Assembly (NCBI RefSeq): GCF_027579695.1
Contig: NC_083577.1
Span: 54,309,283 to 54,373,282 of the forward strand
Reading direction: 5' to 3'
DNA from: Neoarius graeffei
Lineage: Eukaryota > Chordata > Actinopteri > Siluriformes > Ariidae
DNA: 64,000 bases
Of this stretch, positions 39,886 through 51,800 are shown piece after piece; the first letter of the stretch is position 1; the number at the start of each line of letters is the position of its first letter. The translations under genes and the position numbers were made by a program. The notes under the pieces are model-generated. The model was given only the letters and a program-made list of their open reading frames with translations, was not told where the DNA came from and ran no database searches.

Positions 39886-42800
39886 CTACACACACACACA
39901 CAGATATTTGGAATCATAATCCAGGTTATTCATTATACAGGGTGTTTCAAAAAATTTGATATCATTTCACAATCTAATAACTTTTGCCAATTCTCGTTCA
40001 GTCGACCTCAAATTTTAACAGCATGTGTGGAAACAGGTCAATATTTTATGTTTAATGTTTTTTGTTTTTATCTTTTGAGGTACAGAAATGCCATTGACTG
40101 GAAAAGAAAAGGCATTTTGTGTGTTAGAGAACAAGACTGTGCAGCGTGCATTTATGAGAGAATTCTCTAAAATTTGCTTTGTATGTGTATAGATTTTTGC
40201 TTTTTTGTGGCATAAGAGAACAGTATGCATCATTGGTGTGAGGTGGGGACAGAGATGATGAGAACACCATTAAGCTAAATAATAAAAGCTGATGGAAGAG
40301 CCCTCACTGAATGTGGATGGATGAAAGCATTGTTCGTAGCAGCGCTTCTGGTCCCACATGTAAACCATTCTTTCATAATTATACACGTGTGCCCGGCTCC
40401 AGGGAGGAACTGCCGTTTGAATCTCATTTCAGCCAAATGACTCATTTTAATCGGACAATATCCCAATTTTCTGCTGAACTCATCTTGTTTCCCCCCCCCC
40501 CCACCAGCTTCTCTCACTCAAATTTGCCCTCGTTCCCAAGTCAAATGCCACTGACATTAGAATTGCAGATTGGGCCAAAGTCACCGCCTGGGTCTCAAAT
40601 TACAGCCCACACTGGCAGATATTGATGAGGAGGTCGGAGACTGAAAGCACTCGTTCGGGTGCAACCCCCCCAAGTGAAGGATTTTAATGTCGCTCTCTTA
40701 CCTACAGCATTCTTAATGGCCATCAATATCTCTGTGTGGAAAGGTTAGGGGTCAGGAAATATGATTACCTTGTGCACCGCATGGAAACATGGGCTTAATA
40801 ACACCGTCACATTAGAGATTAGCAGAGGAGCCTTCACACAAGAAGGTAGCCATTACGCCCCCTATAATCCATCACCTGAACCGACTCTTTTTCCTAATGC
40901 TTCATGATCAATTGCAGGCTTCTCTCAGTTATTAAAAACCAGTGGACGCAACCCAGGGCCTTTGAGGGCATCACGGCTGATATTTCAAATGGAATGTAGC
41001 AGAATTAAAGGACATCTTGCTTGTGATGGATCATATGGGAATTGTATAGACACCAAGTCACACACACCTGAAAGGCTTGGTTAATTTATCACTCCAAATT
41101 CTGTCGGAGTGTAAATATTAGCATTCGCATCTCTAGATCAGTCACAGAGTGCTAGAGTCACAGCATGGCATGATTGAGCTTAAAGAAGAATGTCAGAGCA
41201 GCTGAGGACCAACCCTGGAGGTCACGCCTTCTCCAAAGTTGTTCAAGTTCCACAGGATGCAGCAGCAGACACAGCGCAGAGCCTCAGTAATCATCTGAAA
41301 GCAGCACACAGAAGAAAGTTGAGCTTTCACTGGAAACATCCTGCTCACAGTAAGATACTGTTGTAATAAGTGATCTTACCTCTACTGGCACACCTCCATT
41401 CTGTAACTCAACTATAAGGAGCTTAGAGACCAGCTCGTATGTGTCCCATTTACCCAGGTCCTGAGCACTGAAACACAATTATCCCAAGTATGAGGCAGAC
41501 TCCACATGAGAGAAAAATGGTGTAAAGGTTTAAGGTTCAACATGTAGTAAACAATCTCTAACCTTATTAGAACACGTCATTGTTTTTTCGACCTAATTTC
41601 TATCTACTGCATCAGCGTGGCTAATTATTGCACAAGAACAGAATTGGAAAACCTGTTTACTCAAAACTCACTCGTAATGAGTTGACTGAGGAAGTCAAAT
41701 AGACTTTTATACAATTTTTTTTTCCTTGAAAGCTTTCATGAATTCTTCAGTTCGGTGTACTTACAAATTAAGCTCCAAATCAGTATCACTCATTCTTCCA
41801 GAGATTAAAAAAAGGAAACATTTCTAGTTATATGTTACACATAACCTAAAACATATACTAGCATAATCTACATATAATATGCAACAACATTGACCAGGAT
41901 AAAGCAGTTACTGAAAATGAATGAATGTTACCAACATAGTCAACATAGCTCAAAATAAAATTAGAAGAAATAAGAATTGCTTTTGGGCGGCACGGTGGTG
42001 TAGTGGTTAGCGCTGTCGCCTCACAGCAAGAAGGTCCGGGTTCAAGCCCCGTGGCCGGCGAGGGCCTTTCTGTGCGGAGTTTGCATGTTCTCCCTGTGTC
42101 CGCGTGGGTTTCCTCCGGGTGCTCCGGTTTCCCCCAAAGACATGCAGGTTAGGTTAACTGATGACTCTAAATTGACCGTAGGTGTGAATGTGAGTGTGAA
42201 TGGTTGTCTGTGTCTATGTGTCAGCCCTGTGATGACCTGGCGACTTGTCCAGGGTGTACCCCGCCTTTCGCCTGTAGTCAGCTGGGATAGGCTCCAGCTT
42301 GCCTGCGACCCTGTAGAACAGGATAAAGCGGCTAGAGATGATGAGATGAAGAATTGCTTTTTTTTTTTTTTACTGCATTGCTCCAGTGTTGCCTCACAGC
42401 AAGAAGGTCCTGGGTTCAAGCCCAGCGGCTGACGAGGGCCTTTCTGTGCGGAGTTTGCATGTTCTCCCCGTGTCCGCGTGGGTTTCCTCCAGGTGCTCCG
42501 GTTTCCCCCACAGTCCAAAGACATGCAGGTTAGGTTAACTGGTGACTCTAAATTGACCGTAGGTGTGAATGTGAGTGTGAATGGTTGTCTGTGTCTCTGT
42601 GTCAGCCCTGTGATGACCTGGCGACTTGTCCAGGGTGTACCCCGTTTCGCCCATAGTCAGCTGGCTCCAGCTTGCCTGTGACCCTGTAGAACAGGATAAA
42701 GCGGCTACAGATAACGGATGGATGGATGCTCCAATGTTGAAAACAAGCAGCTTTAGAGATATTCAATTCAAATTTATTTGTATAGTACTTTTAATAAAAG

Positions 42801-45800
42801 ACAGTCACAAAGCAACTTTACAGAAATATATACATTCTTGACAAATTTTAAAGCTATGAATTTTAAAAATGTATCTCTAATGCGCAAGCCTGAGGTGACG
42901 GTGGCAAGGAAAAACTCCCTGAGACGACATGAGGAAGAAACCTTGAGAGGACCCAGACTCAAAAGGGAACCCATGCTCATTTGGGTGATAACAGATAGCG
43001 TGACTATAAATAACTAACTTCTATAATAGGTGTCCTATATAGGTCACAAAGAACAACTGTGTAACCAGGAAAATCATTATAGTTTTAACATGAACATACT
43101 TATTTATTTATTTTAACAGGATGTGCAATATTGGTAGAAAGGTGCACATGTCAATTGGGCAACTGTGCAAGGGGATGGTGGGGGTATTTATTTATTATTT
43201 AGAGGGGTGTGCAATATTTAGAGAAACGTGCAATAAGTTTATTATCTTTAGAAGGGGATTGTGCGATGCAGGGAAAGTGTGCAATATGCCGTGTATTTAT
43301 GAGTGCTGCTTGTTGCCTATGTGAAGGTATTTGACTAAACATTTGGAGGAGAATTGTGCAATAACTGTTGGACTGAGGTCTTTTATGGTGTGTGTAGGGA
43401 GTGGATAGTGTGTGTGTGGTGGGGGGTGGTATTTGTTATCTGTGATGATGTTATATGTTGTTGTGTTATATGTGCTATGTGTGATGCCAATGCCCTGTAA
43501 GCCCAAGACAAATTTCTCTGCATAGAGACAATAAAGATCAATCAATCAAATCAAAAATCAAATGAAGTCTGTTTTGTTTAAGTTATCAACTGTTCATTGA
43601 TGGAGACTTAAGTGCAAAAGTGTTCATGACAACTGCACTCCTAAAGTTATCATGGCAATTGTAGTCCTCAGCCACTGTAGCAAACTGTTTGTATTAATTG
43701 TCCAAAACCATCTTCTAAGTGTACAGTTAGGTCCATATACATTTGGACACTGACACAAATTTTCTTTTTTTATCTGTTTACTGAAACATATTGAAGTTAT
43801 AGTTATATAATGGACATGGAAAAGTCCAGACTTTCAGCTTTCATTTGAGGGTATCCACATTAAAATTGGATGAAGGGTTTAGGAGTTTCAGCTCCTTAAC
43901 ATGTGCCATCCTGTTTTTAAAGGGACCAAAAGTAATTGGACAATTGACTCAAAGGCTATTTCATGGGCAGGTGTGGGAAATTCCTTCGTTATGTCATTCT
44001 CAATTGAGCAGATAAAAGGCCTGGAGTTGATTTGAGGTGTGGTGCTTGCATTTGGAAGATTTTGCTGTGAAGAAAACATGCGGTCAAAGGAGCTCTCCAT
44101 GCAGGTGAAACAAGCCATCCTTAAGCTGCGAAAACAGAAAAAACCCATCCGAGAAATTGCTACAATATTAGGAGTGGCAAAATCTACAGTTTGGTACATC
44201 CTGAGAAAGAAAGAAAGAAAGCACTGGTGAACTCATCAATGCAAAAAGACCTGGATGCCCACAGAAGACAACAGGTGGTGGATGATCGCAGAATAATTTC
44301 CATGGTGAAGAGAAACCCCTTCACAACAGCCAACCAAGTGAACAACACTCTCCAGGAAGTAGGCGTATCAATATCCAAATCTACCATAAAGAGAAGACTG
44401 CATGAAAGTAAATACAGAGGGTTCACTGCACGGTGCAAGCCACTCATAAGCCTCAAGAATAAAAAGGCTAGATTGGACTTTGCTAAAAAAAAAAAACATC
44501 TAAAAAGCCAGCACAGTTCTGGAAGAACATTCTTTGGACAGATGAAACCAAGATCAACCTCTACCAGAATGATGGAAAGAAAAAAGTACGGTGAAGACGT
44601 GGTACAGCTCATGATCCAAAGCATACTACATCATCTGTAAAACATGGCAGAGGCAGTGTGATGGCTTGGGCATGCATGGCTGCCAGTGGCACTGGGTCAC
44701 TAGTGTTTATTGATGATGTGACACAGGACAGAAGCAGCCGGATGAATTCTGAGGTATTCAGAGACATACTGTGTGCTCAAATGCAGCCAAACTGATTGGT
44801 CAGCGTTTCATAATACAGATGGACAATGACCCAAAACATAAAGCCAAAGCAACCCAGGAGTTTATAAAAGCAAAGAAGTGGAATATTCTTGAATGGCCAA
44901 GTCAGTCACCTGATCTCAACCCAATTGAGCATGCATTTCACTTGTTAAAGACTAAACTTCAGACAGAAAGGCCCACAAACAGACAGCACCTGAAAACCGC
45001 TGCAGTAAAGGCCTGGCAGAGCATTTAAAAGGAGGAAACACAGCGTCTGGTGATGTCCATGAGTTCAAGACTTCAGGCAGTCATTGCCAACAAAGGGTTT
45101 TCAACCAAGTATTAGAAATGAACATTTTATTTACAATTATTTAATTTGTCCAATTACTTTTGAGCCCCTGAAATGAAGGGATTGTGTTTAAAAAATGCTT
45201 TAGTTCCTCACATTTTTATGCAATCATTTTGTTCAACCCACTGAATTAAAGCTGAAAGTCTGAACTTCAACTGCATCTGAATTGTTTTGTTCAAAATTCA
45301 TTGTGGTAATGTACAGAACCAAAATTAGAAAAATGTTGCCTCTGTCCAAATATTTATGGACCTAACTGTATCTTTAGGCTGTTCATATGGGGCCATCCTC
45401 CATAGGAGCAAAATGATGAGAACTCCAGCCAGAAATAAAGATATTCTCTCATGTCTGCCTCATCCTAAGACATTATTATTAATAAGTACCTGCTGTGCAA
45501 GCAATTTCTGCGTTAGAACCTGCCAGTCGACTGGGACCTCTGTGTGGAGTTTGCAAGTTCTCCTCATCCCATTGTGGGTTTCCTCTGGGTACACTGGTTA
45601 CCTCCACCAGCACAAAGACATACAGATTAGGTCAAATGGCTAGTCTAACTTGCCTAGAAGTGTGAATGTGAGTGTGAATGTATGTCTGTCTCTGTGTGTT
45701 AGCCCCAGGATAGACTGGCGTCCTATCCAGGGTGTACCCCACCTCTTGCTCAATGTCAGCTGAGATTGGCTCCAGCTCAACCATGACCCGCAATGGATAA

Positions 45801-48800
45801 GCAGCATAGAAAAGTGAGGAATGGAAAGCACCTTCTACGGTTCTGTATTTGTATTATACATCACAAATTTCTGAAAGTTAAGCGCACTTGTTGAGTTCTG
45901 TTAAGTTTTTATTCGTTCACTTCATTTTCAATTGAGTTTGGAGTAAACAGGCTTTCTGTCATTTTCTCAGGAAAGAGATTAGGCTGAAAAATACAGGGTT
46001 AGTCAAAATTATGTTAATACTAACGGTTTATTTTTCTCCTGGGTGGCATGGTGGCGTAATGGTTAGTTAGTTAGCACTGTCGCCTCACAGCAAGAAGGTC
46101 CTGGGTTCGAGCCCAGCGGCTGGCGAGGGCCTTTCTGTGTGGAGTTTGCATGTTGTCTACGTGGTTTCCTCTGGGTGCTCCGGTTTCCCCCACAGTCCAA
46201 AGACATGCAGGTTAGGTTAACTGGTGACTCTAAATTGACCGTAGGTGTGAATGTGAGTGTGAATGGTTGTCTGTGTCTATGTGTCAGCCCTGTGATGACC
46301 TGGCGACTTGTCCAGGGTGTACCCCGCCTTTCTCCCGTAGTCAGCTGGGATAGGCTCCAGCTTGCCTGCGACCCTGTAGAACAGGATAAAGTGGCTACAG
46401 ATAATGGATGGATGGATGGATGGATATTTTTCTCCTGCAGATAGACGTATGCCATGGGTGACAGATTAAATGGTACTGTTGCTTGCTGGTTTTTGTGTGT
46501 TGAACACGATGGCGAACAGGTTGAGCTCGTCCTGTAAATCATCTTGGACATATGATGCATGTTTTGTGAATAAATGGCTTCTACCATTTAAGTGTTAACA
46601 TAATTTTGACTAACCCTGTATTCATTCAGTCTTACCTGTTGAAAGCAGTTAATTTTTTCAAAGTGGACAGTATTTTTTCTTTTTTGTCTCCATCTCCAGT
46701 GAATGTTCCATCCTAAAAATCAAAAGAGCGACACTTTAGTTAGACTTGTTGCATCACTTAACGGGTCATACTGAACCACTCTATGGCCTTTATTCATCAA
46801 GGTCATGTAGAAACCAGGGCAGATTTGAGTGCACAGTATTCTGACTTTCGTAAAATCAGTCATATGCTATACACTACGCATGTGCTGTGCAATACTCACA
46901 CTGACTGCCTCTCCTAAGCATGAGCCCAGTGTGTGTGTCCAGCGCTGGATGAGTTGGCCTATTGCAGAAGCTACCAGCTGCTGCCAGTTTGAATCATTTG
47001 CACAGAGGTTATGGTAGGACCGAACAGCTGCTTCTAGTAGTGCTGCCTCTGTGTACGATTCCACTGCAGCCTCCAGCCCAGTGAGCAGTGCCTGCACAGA
47101 CTACAACCACACAAAACAGTGACACATGCTGACCAGCAGGGGCACACTATCATATTTATGAAACACTTTCTATGAGAGTGCTGAAACAGGGATTAGCGTT
47201 TGACATTTACATCCTTACAGCGAGGTATAAAGACAGTTTCGGTTATAAGTAATTTTAGTTTTTAATAGATCTGTCTGGGCGGTACAGTGGTGTAGTGGTT
47301 AGCGCTGTCGCCTCACAGCAAGAAGGTCTGGGTTCGAGCCCCGTGGCCGGCGAGGGCCTTTCTGTGTGGAGTTTGCATGTTCTCCCCGTGTCCGCATGGG
47401 TTTCCTCCGGGTGCTCCGGTTTCCCCCACAGTCCAAAGACATGCAGGTTAGGTTAACTGGTGACTCTAAATTGAGCGTAGGTGTGAATGTGAGTGGGAAT
47501 GGTTGTCTGTGTCTATGTGTCAGCCCTGTGATGACCTGGCGACTTGTCCAGGGTGTACCCTGCCTTTCGCCCGTAGTCAGCTGGGATAGGCTCCAGCTTG
47601 CCTGCGACCCTGTAGAACAGGATAAAGCGGCTACAGATAATGAGATGAGATAGATCTGTCTTCTTGATAGCCAAAATGCACGCTGAATGATATTACATAT
47701 TACATACATACAGTCTACAACATACAGACTTGTACTTGGTGAAATGTTTGATCAGTACAACACAGGACCTTCGTATATGCTGCTGCTAAGACTGGACCAA
47801 TAATATTATCCTTCATGAATCCTTTTACATGTAAGTAGTACCTACAAAAATACACTCCCCATCCACTTTATAAGGAACAACAACAAGTTTAATTTATATA
47901 TCACCTTTCACCAACCCAAGGATGTTTCAAAGAGTAACGGCACTATCAGAAAAACAAAACAGTACCACAACCAAATGAAGTCATTACAGACAAGAGACAG
48001 AAAAGGGGCAAAATAAAATCACAATAAGCATTGGAACACCTGTAGTGGGGTGGCACGGTGGTGTAGTGGTTAGCTCTGTCGCCTCACAGCAAGAAGGTCC
48101 TGGGTTCGAGCCCCATGGCCGGCGAGGGCCTTTCTGTGTGGAGTTTGTATGTTCTCCCCGTGTTCGCGTGGGTTTCCTCCGGGTGCTCCGGTTTCCCCCA
48201 CAGTCCAAAGACATGCAGGTTAGGTTAACTGGTGACTCTAAATTGACCGTAGGTGTGAATGTGAGTGTGAATGGTTGTCTGTGTCTATGTGTCAGCCCTG
48301 TGATGACCTGGCGACTTGTCCAGGGTGTACCCCGCCTTTCGCCCGTAGTCAGCTGGGATAGGCTCCAGCTTGCCTGCGACCCTGTAGAACAGGATAAAGC
48401 GGCTAGAGATAATGAAATGGGATGAGATGACACCTGTAGTGTATACCTGCACATTCATGCAGTTATCTAAATCAGCCAATCATGTGGCAGCAGCATAATG
48501 CATAAAATCATGCAGATACAGGTAAGCTTCAGGTAATGTTCACATCAATCATCAGAATGTAGAAAAAATTTAATCTCTGTGACTTTGACTATGACGTGGA
48601 TGTTGATACCAGATGAGCTGCTATCATTTCAGAAACATCCTGTGTACGAAAAGTCTGCAGGCTTTTTTTTCTTCATTACTCTGTAAAGTGTCCTTGGTTT
48701 GGGCGGCACGGTGGTGTAGTGGTTAGCACTGTCGCCTCACAGCAAGAAGGTTCCAGGTTCGAACCTTGCGGCCTACAGGGGCCTTTCTGTGTGGAGTTTG

Positions 48801-51800
48801 CATGTTCTCCCCATGTCTGCGTCTGGTTTCTTCCAGGTGCTCCGGTTTCCCCCACAGTTCAAGACATGCAGATTTGGTACAATGGGGCCACTGTAATTGG
48901 CGCAAGCTGTAGTGGTTTCCCAGCCACTACATGTATGTACATATATAGATCTTGCTATGGCAAAGCTATCAAATCAAAATCATAAATTAAATCGAAAGGG
49001 GCTGTATAATTTATCATTTGATGTTGTTACACCTTGTTTCCCCACTCTGATGTCCGAGATGAACAAAGCCTGAAGCTCTTGGCCAGTATCTGCATGATTT
49101 TATGCACTGCGCTGCTGCCATATGATTGGCTGATTGGGTAGCTGCATATGAATGTGCAGGTGTACAGGGGTTCCTAATAAAGTGGATGGTGAGTATATAT
49201 TAACAAGAGAGCTCAATATCCCCCGCTGGTAACTATGCCATAACTTTGGTAAAATGCAACCGAACTGAACGAAATTGCAATATGCATATTACCGGCATAT
49301 AACAAAGAATCCTGCCAAGTTTTGTGAAATTCTTCCAAAAATTGTGAGAGGAGTTGATTTCAGAAGGTGAGTACCTTTTCCGGGATGGATGGATGGATGG
49401 ACAGACAGACATCGCTACAACATAATCCCCCTTTGGGCCTTTCGGCCAGCGGGGGATAACAAAAATGACTAACCTCCGTGTATGCATCACCACAGGTGTC
49501 CATTTGAAAGTACTGAGGTATTCTGAGGAAGGAGGTAAGTTTTTCAGCATCTTCTGAGTACTAAAAATACACAGGCAGATGAAATGATCAGAACACAATT
49601 TACTGCATACAGAAAGAAAGTATAATAAATGCTTGAGCCCCTTTCTCACCTTGGATAACAGATCAGGTAGCACCTTTAAGAAGTGTTCTGTAAGTTTTGC
49701 ACAGTCCTCTGTCTGTAACCTCTTCTCTTTTGTACTGATCACCTAAAGCACAACAACAATGCTGTTGGTCACAATCACTCTGCTTCATACTCGCAGACTT
49801 ACAGTGGATATAAAAAGTATACACACCCCGTTAAAATGATAGGTTTTTCTATTGTAAAAAAAATGAGACCACGATAAATAATTTCAAAACTTTTCCCACC
49901 TTTAATGTGACCTATAACCCGTACAACTCAATTGAAAAACAAACAAATCTGTTAGGGAGGGAAACATAAAAAATCAAAAACATACAATAAGCTGGTTGCA
50001 TAAGTGTGCACACCCTTAAACTAATACTTTGTTGAAGCACCTTTTGATTTAATGACAGCATTCAGTCTTTTTGGGTTCACACCTACCATCGGTTAAAATG
50101 ACTCTGATTAACCCCAAATAAAGTTCAGACATTTACTCAGTTGCCTCCTCCAGCAAAAGCCAGGGCTCACAGAGAGCTTACAAAGCATCAAAGGGATCTC
50201 ATTGTTGAAAGGTATCAGTCAGGAGAAGGGGACAAAAACATTTCCACGGCATTAGAGATATACCATGGAGCACAGTGAAGACTGTCATCAAGAAGTGGAG
50301 AAAATATGGGACAACAGTGGCATTACCGAGAACTGGACGTCCCTCCAAAATTGATGAAAAGACAAGACGAAAACTGGTCAGGGAGGCTGCCAAGAGGCCT
50401 ACAGAGACACTGAAGGAGCTGCAGGAATTTCTGACAAGTACTGGCTGTGTACTACATGTGACAACAATCTCCTGTATTCTCCACATGTCTGGACTATGAG
50501 GTAGGGTCAAAGAAAAACATCCAGGCCTGGCGAAACTTTGCAAAAAAATACATCAGCTCTCCCAAAAGCATGTGGGAAAATGTGTTATGGTCTGATGAAA
50601 CTAAGGTTGAACTTTTTGGACACGATTCCAAAAGGTATGTTTGGCGCAAAAACAACACTGCACATCACCAGAACACCACCATACCCACGGTGAAGCATGG
50701 TGGTGGCAGCATCATGTTTTGGGGTTGTTTTTCTTCAGCTGGAACAGGGGCTTTAGTCAAGGTGGAGGGAATTATGAACAGTTCTAAATACCAGTTGATT
50801 TTGGCCCAAAACCTTCAGGTTTCTGCTAGAAAGCTGAAGAGGAAGTTCATCTTTCAGCATGACAATGACCCCAAAAAAGTTCTGGAACGGCCCAGCCAGA
50901 GCCCAGACCTAAATCCAATTGAAAATCTGTGGGGTGACCTGAAGAGGGCTGTGCACAAGAGATGCCCTCGCAATCTGACAGATTTAGAGCGCTTTTTCAA
51001 GGAAGAGTGGGCAAATATTGCCAAGTCTGGATGTGGCAGGCTGATCGACTCTGACCCAAAAAGACTGAATGATGTGATTAAACCAAAAGGTGCTTCAACA
51101 AAGTATTAGTTTAAGGGTATGCACACTTATGCAACCAGCTTATTGTACATTTTTTTATTTTTTTTTGTGTTTTTCCCCGGCGGCACGGTGGTGTAGTGGT
51201 TAGCGCTGTCGCCTCACAGCAAGAAGGTCCTGGGTTCGAGCCCCGTGGCCGGCGAGGGCCTTTCTGTGTGGAGTTTGCATGTTCTCCCCGTGTCCGCGTG
51301 GGTTTCCTCCGGGTGCTCCGGTTTCCCCCACAGTCCAAAGACATGCAGGTTAGGTTAACTGGTGACTCTAAATTGACCGTAGGTGTGAATGTGAGTGTGA
51401 ATGGTTGTCTGTGTCTATGTGTCAGCCCTGTGATGACCTGGCGACTTGTCCAGGGTGTACCCCGCCTTTCGCCCGTAGTCAGTTGGGATAGGCTCCAGCT
51501 TGCCTGCGGCCCTGTAGAACAGGATAAAGCGGCTAGAGATAATGAGATGAGATGTTTTTCCCCCTAACAGATTTGTTTTTCAATTGAATTCTACAGGTTA
51601 AAGGTGACAAAGGTGGGAAAAGTTTTGAAATTACTTATCATGGTCTCGTTTTTTTACATCAGAAAAACCGATCATTTTAACAGGGTCTGTACACTTTTTA
51701 TATCCACTGTACACATGAAGCACATTTCAGGAACATATTTACCAAAATGATAATGTGAACATCTAAAGCAGACATCTATGAGGAAAAAACAGTTTGTAGT

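Larger units (their letters stand above)
47853..49195. mobile_element. Element with >100-bp inverted ends, interrupted by two SINEs
   Basis: TACACTCCCCATCCACTTTAT at the left is inverted at the right (AAAGTGGATGGTGAGTATA). The arms match again at CCTGCACATTCATGCAGTTA to CAAAATC..TGCAG (48449-48520) against 49090-49165. The left arm is broken by a ~150-bp insert and a SINE. The centre is crossed by a second, older SINE fragment. No transposase. Confidence 0.75.
49802..51709 (+). mobile_element. Tc1-like transposon, inactive, with a SINE near its right end
   Basis: The ends CAGTGGATATAAAAAGTATA and its inverted copy (TTTTTATATCCACTG) lie between TA dinucleotides (49800-49801 and 51710-51711). 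Long inverted subterminal parts (AAAACTTTTCCCACCTTTAA and its complement) are present. The SINE adds ~385 bp. Confidence 0.93.

Noticed and set aside
43100-43330. Regularly spaced GTGCAATA-type motifs, considered as a CRISPR-like or satellite array
   Set aside because: Spacing is irregular, copies are few and diverged, and the setting is a vertebrate intron. Probably a retroposon 3' end.
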